A stretch of 64,000 bases of DNA from Streptomyces curacoi (lineage in GTDB: Bacteria; Actinomycetota; Actinomycetes; Streptomycetales; Streptomycetaceae): contig NZ_KQ947997.1 in the NCBI RefSeq assembly GCF_001513975.1, positions 1 through 64,000 of the forward strand, written 5' to 3'. A model generated the notes under the pieces. That model was given only the letters and a program-made list of their open reading frames with translations, was not told the origin of the DNA and did no database searches. This document shows, in pieces, positions 7,595 to 15,618 of the stretch (positions within the stretch are counted from its first letter, which is position 1; each line of letters opens with the position of its first letter). A program made the translations under genes and the position numbers.

Positions 7595-8875
7595 TTGTAC
7601 GCCAGCACACGCACCACGCTCGCCGCCGCCCTCGTCGCCGCCACGGTGGCACTGACGGGGACGTCGGCGAACGCCGCGCCGCGCGTCCCGTCCACCGAGC
7701 GGGTCACGCTGTCGCCGACGGGGGAGCAGGGCGACGCCGACTCGTACGGGCCGCAGCTCAGCGCCGACGGCAGGTTCGCGGCCTTCACGGCCAACGCGGC
7801 CAACCTGGTGCCCGGCGACACCAACGGCCACGCGGACGTCTTCGTGCGCGACCTGCGCAAGGGGACCGTCGAGCGGGTCAGCGTCAGCTCGGACGGCGCC
7901 CAGGCCGACAACCCCTCGTCCCTGCAGGCCATCAGCGCCGACGGGCGGTACGTCCTGTTCCGCTCCAACGCCCGAAACCTCGTCCACTGGGACACCCCGC
8001 CCGCGAACGCCGCGGCCGACGACATCTACCTCCACGACCGGCGCACCGGCAGCACGAAGCGGATCAGCGTCGCCTTCGACGGGGGCTCCGCCCACGCGGC
8101 CGGCGCCCATATGTCGGCGAACGCCCGCTACATCGCCTTCAACGCCAAGGCCGACCGGATGGAGGAGGGCGCGCGCGACCTCTTCGGAGCCGTGTACGTC
8201 TTCGACCGCCGCACCGGCAGGACGGAGCGGATCAGCAACCCGGACCGCCCGGACAACCCCGCGCTCTTCCAGGACATGAGCGCCGACGGCCGCTATGTGC
8301 TGTACACACAGCTGGTGCCGCGCAGCTCGTTCGGGGTCACATGGGTCCACGACCGCCGCACCGGCACCGAGGAGCGGGTGAACGTCAAGGCCGACGGCTC
8401 CCCGGCCCAGCGGTACGCGCTGCCCGCCTCGCTCTCCGCGGACGGCCGCACCGTCGCCTTCGAGAACTGGGACGAGGACCTGGTCCCCGGCGGCACCCCC
8501 GAGGGCGCGTCCGACATCTATGTCCGCGATCTGCGCACCGACGTCACCCGGCGGGTCGACACCGGCTCCGACGGCGAGACCATGCCCGGCCGCCCCGTAC
8601 TCAGCCCCGATGGCCGCCACCTGGGCTACGAGGCCACCCCGCGGCTGCCGGACGGAAGGCCCGGCCCGGCCAACATCTACCTGCGCGACCTGCGCACCGG
8701 CACCACCCGCCTGGCGGGCGAGTCGGTCACCGGCGGACCCGTGACGGACGCCTCCGTCGCGCTGTCCTCGCTGAGCGCGGGCGCCGAGCGCATCGGCCTC
8801 GGCAGCAGCTCGTCCCAGCTCGTGCCCGGCGACACCAACGGCAGCAACGACGGCTTCGTACGCCGCCTGCGTTGA
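7595..8875 (+). CDS. Secreted TolB/WD40-like beta-propeller protein (paralogue)
   Basis: A 426-residue paralogue of the preceding gene. A signal peptide (TRTTLAAALVAATVALTGTSANA) leads into blades with the repeated pattern LSADGRFAAFTA ... DVFVRDLRKGTVERVS; similar units recur to the C-terminus, where VPGDTNGSNDGFVRRL closes the propeller. Start is TTG at 7595 behind AGGGGGAA; the same AGGGGGAA block precedes the 22-codon ORF at 6393, so the upstream regions are related. This pair looks like a tandem duplication. Molecular function unknown. Confidence 0.8.
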   Translation: MYASTRTTLAAALVAATVALTGTSANAAPRVPSTERVTLSPTGEQGDADSYGPQLSADGRFAAFTANAANLVPGDTNGHADVFVRDLRKGTVERVSVSSDGAQADNPSSLQAISADGRYVLFRSNARNLVHWDTPPANAAADDIYLHDRRTGSTKRISVAFDGGSAHAAGAHMSANARYIAFNAKADRMEEGARDLFGAVYVFDRRTGRTERISNPDRPDNPALFQDMSADGRYVLYTQLVPRSSFGVTWVHDRRTGTEERVNVKADGSPAQRYALPASLSADGRTVAFENWDEDLVPGGTPEGASDIYVRDLRTDVTRRVDTGSDGETMPGRPVLSPDGRHLGYEATPRLPDGRPGPANIYLRDLRTGTTRLAGESVTGGPVTDASVALSSLSAGAERIGLGSSSSQLVPGDTNGSNDGFVRRLR

Positions 8876-8956
8876 TCAGCACAGTGTTCGCATCCTGAGA
8901 CGGACGGTGAGCACGGGGCGGGACTGTGCCAGACTGCCTCCGTGCTCTCGTTCGCC

Positions 8957-8992
8957 ATGATTATTGGCAGCAGGCGCGCCGGTCCGCAGTGA
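8957..8992 (+). CDS. Candidate isoleucine leader peptide of cimA
   Basis: An 11-residue ORF, MIIGSRRAGPQ, whose second and third codons are both ATT. ATT is very rare in this genome, where Ile is almost always ATC. It lies 190 bp before cimA, a gene for isoleucine precursor synthesis, and directly before two RNA hairpins, the second a terminator. No clear Shine-Dalgarno site is visible, so it may be leaderless. Recognised by context, not homology. Confidence 0.5.
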   Translation: MIIGSRRAGPQ

Positions 8993-9072
8993 CCGCCACG
9001 TACGACCAGGTACGGGCGGACACCGTCGTCCTCGACCCGCGCGCAGACCTCTCGCACCCGCGAGGGGTTTTT
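8993..9072 (+). terminator. Candidate attenuator: pause hairpin plus intrinsic terminator
   Basis: Right after the leader stop, CCGCC (8993-8997) pairs with GGCGG (9015-9019) and CGTAC (8999-9003) with GTACG (9010-9014): a 10-bp stem with one bulged A. Further on CCTCTCGC (9048-9055) pairs with GCGAGGGG (9060-9067) around ACCC and is followed by TTTTTC, an unusually good intrinsic terminator for Streptomyces. It lies 110 bp ahead of cimA in the same direction, so it fits attenuation. I could not find a clean alternative antiterminator pairing by eye. Confidence 0.55.
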
Positions 9073-9182
9073 CTGTTTCCCGGCCCACCCGCAGCCGGGC
9101 GGAGAGCGCGAGGGACCATAGGTGGGGGCGGTGGAGCCGGTCATTCCGGTAGACCGAGATCCGACACAGGAGCCTTACGACC

Positions 9183-10787
9183 ATGACGGTAACCAGCGAG
9201 CTCGACGACTCGTTCCACGTCTTCGACACCACCCTGCGCGACGGCGCCCAGCGGGAGGGCATCAACCTCACCGTCGCCGACAAGCTGGCCATCGCCCGTC
9301 ATCTGGACGACTTCGGCGTGGGCTTCATCGAGGGCGGCTGGCCCGGCGCCAACCCGAGGGACACCGAGTTCTTCGCCCGCGCCCAGCAGGAGATCGACTT
9401 CAAACACGCCCAGCTGGTCGCCTTCGGCGCGACCCGCCGCGCGGGCGCCAAAGCCGCCGACGACCCGCAGGTCAAGGCACTCCTGGACTCCGGTGCCCCG
9501 GTGATCACCCTCGTCGCCAAGTCCCACGACCGCCATGTCGAGCTCGCCCTGCGCACCACGCTGGACGAGAACCTGGAGATGGTCCGCGACACGGTGTCGT
9601 ATCTGCGCCAGCAGGGCCGCCGCGTCTTCGTCGACTGCGAGCACTTCTTCGACGGCTACCGCGCCAACCCCGAGTACGCGAAGTCCGTCGTCCGTACGGC
9701 GTCGGAGGCCGGCGCGGACGTCGTCATCCTCTGCGACACCAACGGCGGCATGCTCCCCGCCCAGGTCCAGGCCGTCGTCTCCACCGTCCTCGCCGACACC
9801 GGTGCCCGGCTCGGCATCCACGCCCAGGACGACACCGGCTGCGCGGTCGCCAACACCCTCGCCGCGGTCGACGCGGGCGCGACCCACGTCCAGTGCACGG
9901 CCAACGGCTACGGCGAGCGCGTGGGCAACGCCAACCTCTTCCCGGTGGTGGCGGCCCTGGAGCTGAAGTACGGCAAGAAGGTCCTCCCCGAGGGCCACCT
10001 GCGCGAAATGACCCGCATCAGCCACGCCATCGCGGAGGTCGTGAACCTCACCCCGTCCACCCACCAGCCCTACGTCGGCGTCTCCGCCTTCGCGCACAAG
10101 GCCGGCCTGCACGCCTCCGCGATCAAGGTCGACCCGGACCTGTACCAGCACATCGACCCCGAGCAGGTCGGCAACACCATGCGGATGCTGGTCTCCGACA
10201 TGGCCGGCCGCGCCTCCGTCGAGCTCAAGGGCAAGGAACTCGGCATCGACCTCGGCGGCGACCGGGAACTGGTCGGCCGGGTGGTCGAGCGGGTCAAGGA
10301 GCGCGAGCTCAAGGGCTACACCTACGAGGCCGCCGACGCCTCCTTCGAACTCCTCCTCCGCGCCGAGGTCGAGGGCAAGCCGCTGAAGTACTTCGACGTC
10401 GAGTCCTGGCGCGCGATCGTCGAGGACCGCCCCGACGGCACCCACGCCAACGAGGCCACGGTCAAGCTGTGGGCCAAGAGCGAGCGCATCGTCGCCACGG
10501 CGGAGGGCAACGGCCCGGTCAACGCCCTCGACCGCGCCCTCCGGGTCGCCCTGGAGAAGATCTACCCCCAGCTCGCCAAGCTCGACCTCGTCGACTACAA
10601 GGTCCGCATCCTGGAGGGCGTCCACGGCACCCAGTCCACGACCCGCGTCCTGATCTCCACGTCCGACGGGGCGGGGGAGTGGTCGACGGTAGGCGTCGCC
10701 GAGAACGTCATCGCGGCCTCCTGGCAGGCCCTGGAGGACGCCTACACCTACGGCCTGCTGCGGGCCGGGGTGTCGCCGGCGGAGTAG
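9183..10787 (+). CDS. cimA: Citramalate synthase
   Basis: A 534-residue member of the 2-isopropylmalate/citramalate synthase family, which condenses pyruvate with acetyl-CoA to (R)-citramalate, an entry to 2-oxobutyrate and isoleucine. The catalytic HMGL-like barrel (residues ~10-290) begins DTTLRDGAQREGINLTVADK; CTANGYGERVGNANL and VGVSAFAHKAGLHASA follow, then a LeuA-type regulatory domain (~390-530). The usual metal-binding HxH reads HAQ here (H213, Q215). AGGAG stands about 10 nt before the ATG. Assignment as CimA rather than LeuA rests on overall family resemblance and its own candidate Ile leader; 2-isopropylmalate synthase activity cannot be excluded from sequence alone. Confidence 0.85.
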   Translation: MTVTSELDDSFHVFDTTLRDGAQREGINLTVADKLAIARHLDDFGVGFIEGGWPGANPRDTEFFARAQQEIDFKHAQLVAFGATRRAGAKAADDPQVKALLDSGAPVITLVAKSHDRHVELALRTTLDENLEMVRDTVSYLRQQGRRVFVDCEHFFDGYRANPEYAKSVVRTASEAGADVVILCDTNGGMLPAQVQAVVSTVLADTGARLGIHAQDDTGCAVANTLAAVDAGATHVQCTANGYGERVGNANLFPVVAALELKYGKKVLPEGHLREMTRISHAIAEVVNLTPSTHQPYVGVSAFAHKAGLHASAIKVDPDLYQHIDPEQVGNTMRMLVSDMAGRASVELKGKELGIDLGGDRELVGRVVERVKERELKGYTYEAADASFELLLRAEVEGKPLKYFDVESWRAIVEDRPDGTHANEATVKLWAKSERIVATAEGNGPVNALDRALRVALEKIYPQLAKLDLVDYKVRILEGVHGTQSTTRVLISTSDGAGEWSTVGVAENVIAASWQALEDAYTYGLLRAGVSPAE

Positions 10788-11136
10788 CCGCACGGGCCGC
10801 CCGGGGGTGGGTCGCGCGGCCCAGCGCGACGGGGTGCCCGCAGCTACGGACGCTGTGCCGACGCGTGGATGGGGCGCGTACCCCCGCGGTGCCGCAGTCG
10901 CCGACGGCGGGAAGGGGACGTGTCGGGGGGTGTCCGCCCGCAGTGACCGGCGTCAACACGCGGCACCTCTTGGCCCAAGGGGGCCGCCGGTCCGAGGACG
11001 GACACCCCCCGGCGCGGCCCCGACCCACAACCGCACCGCAGGCGCTACGCGCACCCCCACCCAACCCCCACAGGCCGCCGCAGGCATCACACGCGAACCC
11101 CCGCCCACCCGCAGGGGCTATTGCAACCGCCGCATC
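10788..11136. other. Gene-free convergent region with a large nested stem-loop
   Basis: Between the convergent cimA and GH30 genes. CGGGGGGTGTCCG (10924-10936) is the exact complement of 10999-11011; inside it GACCGGCG (10945-10952) pairs with CGCCGGTC (10985-10992), and further in CTTGG pairs with CCAAG near 10970-10978. This makes an ~88-nt nested hairpin that could end transcription from both sides. No coding signature seen here. Confidence 0.5.
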
Positions 11137-12603
11137 TCACTGCGTGCCCGACCAGGTGAACGTCGCCGACGTCTTGCCCGGCAGTGAGTAAGTGGCGTGC
11201 TGCGAACCCCAGTTGATCGTCACCGTCCTCGCGGTGGAGGCGTCGTTGTAGGCGATCAGCGCCTTCGAACCGTCGGGGTTGCGCCACGCCACGTTGGGCA
11301 CGGACGACGACGCCGTGGAGGCGATCCGCTGCGCACCCGGCCGTACGAACTTCGTCAGGTGGCCCATCGTGTAGTACTCGACGGTGTAGTCGACCTGGCC
11401 ATGCCGGGAGTCCCCGTTGTGGACCGTGATCAGGCCGTCGCAGACCCCGCAGCCGCCGTTGTGCGGCCCCCGGTTCTGGTCCACCGCCAGCGACCACTTC
11501 GTCACCGACTTCGCCCAGTTCCGGGTGTAGTCGATGATGTTCATCATGTCCTCGCGCTGCTGGTTGGCGATCCAGGTGCCGCCCGAGTGCTCGGTGCCGA
11601 AGGCGTCCAGCTGCGGGTACCGGTCGTGCACCTGCGTCTGCTTGGCCACGTCGCCGCCGTAGCCGTGCCAGGCGATCCCGCCGAAGTTCGGGTGGGAGCG
11701 GATCGCGCCGTCGTCGACGGTCTGGGCGGCGTACGCGTCGTAGGTGTCCCAGTTCCAGTCGTGCGCCAGCACCTTCGTCGACAGCCTGGCGCTGCGCAGC
11801 TTCGGCAGGAGCTCGTTCTTCGTGAAGTACGCCAGCCCGCTCGCGTTCCAGCTCATCGACGGATAGCCCGAGCAGCAGGTCGGCTCGTTCTGGGCGGTGA
11901 CGTACGAGACCGGGATGCCCTGGGCCTGGTAGGCCTGCACGTACTTCACGAAGTACGAGGCGTACGCCCCGTAGTACTCCGCCTTCAGCCAGCCCCCGTT
12001 GAGCTGCCCGCTGTCCTTCATCCAGGCGGGGGCCGTCCACGGCGAGGCCATCACGGTGAGCGAGGGATTGAGCTGAAGCGCCTGCTTCGTCAGCGGCACG
12101 ACGTCCTGCAGATCGTGGGCGATCGAGAACTCGGACAGATCCGGATCGGTCTGCCCGGCCGGCATGTCGTCGTAGGTGTACCCGAAGCGGGCGAGGTCCG
12201 ACCCGCCCATGGGATTGCGCAGGAAGGACAGCCCGATGCCGTCCGTCGGGGAGAACAGCTTGCGCATGGTGGCGTCCCGCGTGGCCTGGGACAACGCGCC
12301 GCTGCCGTCCATGAGCCAGGCCGCGGTGTCCGTGAACGACGCGCCGCCGCCGGTGAAGGTCTGGTAGCGGGTGTTCTCGTCGACGGTGATGTTCTCGCCG
12401 CTGCCGCCGGAGCCCGCCTGGAAGGCGAAGGGCGTCTGCGGCTGGAGTCCGCGGACGACATGGCGTCCGCCGGTGTCGTCCGTCGTGGTGAGCCAGGGGG
12501 TGATCTGTTCGCCCGCGGCCTGCGCGGGTGTGGCCGCCGAGAGGCCGGCCGTGGTGAGGAGCCCGGCGAGGAGCAGCCCGAGCGTCCGAGTGGATCTCCT
12601 CAT
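11137..12603 (-). CDS. Secreted glycoside hydrolase family 30 enzyme
   Basis: A 488-residue exported glycosidase. Signal peptide MRRSTRTLGLLLAGLLTTAG with cleavage near AQAA (residue 30). A GH30 barrel follows: YQTFTGGGASFTDTAAWL, LSFLRNPMGGSDL, MASPWTAPAWMKD, the acid/base E240 in TAQNEP and the nucleophile E338 in FGTEHSGG, then a C-terminal beta domain (NVAWRNPDGSKALIAYN, TFTWSGTQ). GH30 includes glucosylceramidases, beta-1,6-glucanases and xylanases; the form here looks like the glucosylceramidase/beta-1,6-glucanase branch. AAGGG lies upstream of the ATG. It is divergent from a GH3 enzyme over a 237-bp gap, so the two probably act on the same beta-glucan or glucoside. Confidence 0.88.
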   Translation of the reverse strand: MRRSTRTLGLLLAGLLTTAGLSAATPAQAAGEQITPWLTTTDDTGGRHVVRGLQPQTPFAFQAGSGGSGENITVDENTRYQTFTGGGASFTDTAAWLMDGSGALSQATRDATMRKLFSPTDGIGLSFLRNPMGGSDLARFGYTYDDMPAGQTDPDLSEFSIAHDLQDVVPLTKQALQLNPSLTVMASPWTAPAWMKDSGQLNGGWLKAEYYGAYASYFVKYVQAYQAQGIPVSYVTAQNEPTCCSGYPSMSWNASGLAYFTKNELLPKLRSARLSTKVLAHDWNWDTYDAYAAQTVDDGAIRSHPNFGGIAWHGYGGDVAKQTQVHDRYPQLDAFGTEHSGGTWIANQQREDMMNIIDYTRNWAKSVTKWSLAVDQNRGPHNGGCGVCDGLITVHNGDSRHGQVDYTVEYYTMGHLTKFVRPGAQRIASTASSSVPNVAWRNPDGSKALIAYNDASTARTVTINWGSQHATYSLPGKTSATFTWSGTQ

Positions 12604-12761
12604 GGAGCGCCGCCCTTCTGAGGTGGGGGATGGGAGGCGTGCGAGGCGTGAGTAAATGGCGGCTTCGTCACCGCGTCAAGGGGTCGCGCGTTCATTAGCT
12701 GAAAGGACAACACGGCTGATCCGGCCAGGAGTTGAGTGCGCACCGGCCCTGACGTGAAGTC

Positions 12762-12790
12762 TTGACGCCAACGCGGGCCGCCAGTTAACT
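12762..12790 (+). promoter_or_regulatory. Candidate promoter for the GH3 gene
   Basis: TTGACG (12762-12767) and TTAACT (12785-12790) are spaced 17 bp, close to the vegetative -35/-10 pattern, 50 bp ahead of the GH3 start. No clear LacI-type (CebR/BxlR-like) palindrome was found in the divergent region. Confidence 0.4.
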
Positions 12791-12840
12791 CAAGGCGTGA
12801 GGTAAGTCATAAGTGGACCATGAGAGTCGAGGGACGTTCC

Positions 12841-15516
12841 ATGCGAAGAACCGCCCTGCTCGCCTCCGCCGCCCTACTCACCACCCTGCTGCCGCTCACC
12901 GCCGCCGCCCCCGCGTCCGGCGCCCCCGCGTCCGGCGCCGACGACCCCGCCCCGGTCCCCGTCGACCGCTTCGAGGGCGAGGTCCCCTTCGCGAGCCCGC
13001 CCGCCGAGGGCATCTTCACCTGGGGCAGCGACAACGACGATCCGCCCGCCCTCCGGCTGACCGCCCGTGACGACGCGCCCGAGGGCGAGAAGGTCCTCTC
13101 CGGCACCTACGACATCAGCGGCTACGGCGGCTTCACCCACGACTTCGCCTTCGCCGAGCCCGCCCACGACTGGTCCGCCCACAAGGGCATCCGCTTCTGG
13201 TGGGACGGCCGGAACAACGGCAGGAAGATCGCCTTCGAACTCAAGGACGGCGGCGCCGACGGCGAGGCGTCCGAGCTGTGGACGACCTCCTTCACCGATG
13301 ACTTCACCGGCTGGAAACAGATCGAACTGCCCTTCACCGACTTCACCTACCGCACGGACTACCAGCCCGTCGGCGGCATCGACCACATCCTCGGCCTCAC
13401 CGAGACCTGGGGGTACGCCATCACCCTCCCGGTCGGCGTCAAGGGCGAGTTCGCCATGGACGACGTCGAACTGTACGGAAAGGCCGACCAGTCGCTGAAG
13501 GCATCCCTGCGCACCGACTCCGCCGTGTACCCCACCGGCGAGGGCGGCACGGCGACCGCGCGGCTCACCGTCGCCACCACCGGCTCCGCCCCCCTCGCCG
13601 AACCCGTCACCGTCACCTACGAGACGGCCGCGACCGGCACCGCCGACCCCGGCGAGGACTACACCCCGGTCCAGGGAACCGTCACCTTCCCGGCCGGCAC
13701 CGCCTCCGGCGCCACCCGAGAGATCCGCGTCCCCACCCGCGAGGACAGGTCCGCCGAGCCCGCCGAGACGATCCCGCTGAAGCTGACCGTCACCGGCGCC
13801 AAGCCCCCTGCCGAGACCCCGCAGGTCGTCGTCGACGCCCATGGACTGCCGTATCTGGACAGCAAGTTGCCCGTGCGGAAGCGCGTCGCCGATCTTCTCT
13901 CCCGCATGTCCCTGGAGGAGAAGGCCGGCCAGATGACCCAGGCCGAGCGCGGCGCCCTCACGGCATCCGGTGACATCGCCACCTACGCCCTTGGCTCGCT
14001 GCTCTCCGGCGGCGGCTCCACTCCGACGCCCAACACCGCCGAGGCCTGGGCGAAGATGATCGACGGCTTCCAGCTCCGGGCGCAGGCGACCCGCTTCCAG
14101 ATCCCGCTGATCTACGGCGTCGACGCGGTGCACGGCCACAACAACCTGGCCGGCGCGACGATCATGCCGCACAACATCGGACTCGGGGCGTCCCGCAACC
14201 CGGGGCTCGCCCGCCAGGCGGGCGCGGTGACGGCCGCCGAGACGCGGGCCACCGGCATCCCCTGGGACTTCGCGCCCTGCCTGTGCGTCACGCGGGACGA
14301 CCGGTGGGGACGGGCGTACGAGTCCTTCGGCGAGGACCCGGCGCTGGTGGAGTCCATGGCGACCGTCATCCAGGGCCTCCAGGGCAGGCCCGACGGCCGG
14401 GACCTGGACCGCGCCGACAAGGTCCTCGCCACCGCCAAGCACTTCGTCGGCGACGGCGGCACCGAGTACGGCTCCTCCACCACGGGCACGTACACCATCG
14501 ACCAGGGCGTCACCAAGGTCACCCGGCGGCAGCTGGAGGCCGTCCACCTCGCCCCGTACGAGACGGCCGTCGAGCGTGGCGTCGGCACGGTCATGCCGTC
14601 GTACTCCTCCCTCGACCTCGTCGGAGACGGCCGGGGACCGGTGAAGATGCACGCCCGTGCCGACATGATCAACGGCGTCCTCAAGGACCGTATGGGCTTC
14701 GGCGGCTTCGTGATCAGCGACTGGCAGGCCATCGACCAGATCCCCGGCGACCAGGCCTCCGACGTCCGGACCTCGGTCAACGCGGGCCTCGACATGATCA
14801 TGGTGCCGTACGCGTACAAGGACTTCCACGCGACGCTGGTCGACGAGGTGAGGGCCGGCCGGATCGGCGAGCGGCGGATCGACGACGCCGTGTCCCGCAT
14901 CCTCACGCAGAAGTTCCGGCTCGGGCTCTTCGAGAAGCCGTACGCCGACACCAGCCGGGCCGCGCAAATCGGCTCCGCCGAGCACCGGGCCGTGGCGCGG
15001 CGGGCGGCGGCCGAGTCGCAGGTGCTGCTGAAGATACGCCCGCAGCTGATCGACGACGAGCGGCTGGCCGCGATCGACGCGCTGGTCGCCTCGTGGCTGC
15101 CGGGCACGGAGGGCGACGGAGTGGCGGATGTGCTCTACGGGAAGCGGCCCTTCACCGGGCAGCTCCCCGTCACCTGGCCGAAGAGCGAGGCGCAGCTGCC
15201 GATCAACGTCGGGGACGCGGCGTACGACCCGCGCTTCCCGTACGGCTGGGGCCTGACCACGCTGACCAGGGTGCCCGAAGGCGGTGCCGCGACCCTGAAG
15301 GCACTCGGCATCGCGGCCGCGGCCGCCGAGAAGGCCGGGGCGCGGGAGGCGGGGCGCGCGCTCGTCACCAAGGCCCGGTTGATCGTCCAGCAGAGGGCGG
15401 GCACGATGATCGCCGAGGCGGTGGCCAAGCCCTTCGCCGAGGCCGACCGGCTGCTGCTGACGGGCCGGTACGGGGCGGCGGTGGAGAAGCTGAGCGCGGC
15501 CTACCAGGCCGCCTGA
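12841..15516 (+). CDS. Secreted multidomain GH3 glycosidase with shortened C-terminal domain
   Basis: An 891-residue exported enzyme. Order: signal peptide (1-~25), CBM11-like jelly roll (~35-210, KGIRFWWDGRNNGRKIAFEL), Calx-beta-like domain (~225-340), GH3 barrel (~345-680) with IPLIYGVDAVHGHNN, ATAKHFVGDGGTEYG and the nucleophile D627 in GFVISDWQAID. The GH3 C-terminal domain starts normally (AESQVLLK) but jumps at residue 731 straight to RPQLIDDERLAAIDALVASW and the terminal TWPKSEAQLPINVGD block; about 150 residues of the usual sandwich domain, where the acid/base of many GH3 enzymes lies, are missing without a frame break. A helical tail (815-891) ends the protein. I chose ATG 12841 because GAGGGA precedes it and the signal peptide starts there; ATG 12820 is an alternative. 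Activity is doubtful. Confidence 0.85.
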   Translation: MRRTALLASAALLTTLLPLTAAAPASGAPASGADDPAPVPVDRFEGEVPFASPPAEGIFTWGSDNDDPPALRLTARDDAPEGEKVLSGTYDISGYGGFTHDFAFAEPAHDWSAHKGIRFWWDGRNNGRKIAFELKDGGADGEASELWTTSFTDDFTGWKQIELPFTDFTYRTDYQPVGGIDHILGLTETWGYAITLPVGVKGEFAMDDVELYGKADQSLKASLRTDSAVYPTGEGGTATARLTVATTGSAPLAEPVTVTYETAATGTADPGEDYTPVQGTVTFPAGTASGATREIRVPTREDRSAEPAETIPLKLTVTGAKPPAETPQVVVDAHGLPYLDSKLPVRKRVADLLSRMSLEEKAGQMTQAERGALTASGDIATYALGSLLSGGGSTPTPNTAEAWAKMIDGFQLRAQATRFQIPLIYGVDAVHGHNNLAGATIMPHNIGLGASRNPGLARQAGAVTAAETRATGIPWDFAPCLCVTRDDRWGRAYESFGEDPALVESMATVIQGLQGRPDGRDLDRADKVLATAKHFVGDGGTEYGSSTTGTYTIDQGVTKVTRRQLEAVHLAPYETAVERGVGTVMPSYSSLDLVGDGRGPVKMHARADMINGVLKDRMGFGGFVISDWQAIDQIPGDQASDVRTSVNAGLDMIMVPYAYKDFHATLVDEVRAGRIGERRIDDAVSRILTQKFRLGLFEKPYADTSRAAQIGSAEHRAVARRAAAESQVLLKIRPQLIDDERLAAIDALVASWLPGTEGDGVADVLYGKRPFTGQLPVTWPKSEAQLPINVGDAAYDPRFPYGWGLTTLTRVPEGGAATLKALGIAAAAAEKAGAREAGRALVTKARLIVQQRAGTMIAEAVAKPFAEADRLLLTGRYGAAVEKLSAAYQAA

Positions 15517-15550
15517 GCCGTCGCACGGCGCCCGGACGCCGTAGGACGCC

Positions 15551-15581
15551 GGTCCCGGTGGGATTTCCGCCCACCGGGACC
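15551..15581 (+). terminator. Intrinsic terminator after the GH3 gene
   Basis: GGTCCCGGTGGG (15551-15562) and its exact complement (15570-15581) form a 12-bp stem with a 7-nt loop, followed by GACGCTTTT. Confidence 0.8.
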
Positions 15582-15618
15582 GACGCTTTTGCCCCGCCCA
15601 TCAGGTAGCGTCGAAGGT

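Noticed and set aside
9141..10793. Long minus-strand open frame opposite cimA (and similar ones opposite ureC, GH3, PL8, accB, gltX, leuC)
   Set aside because: In DNA this GC-rich the frame opposite a real gene is often open. These translations are low-complexity and have no family motifs.
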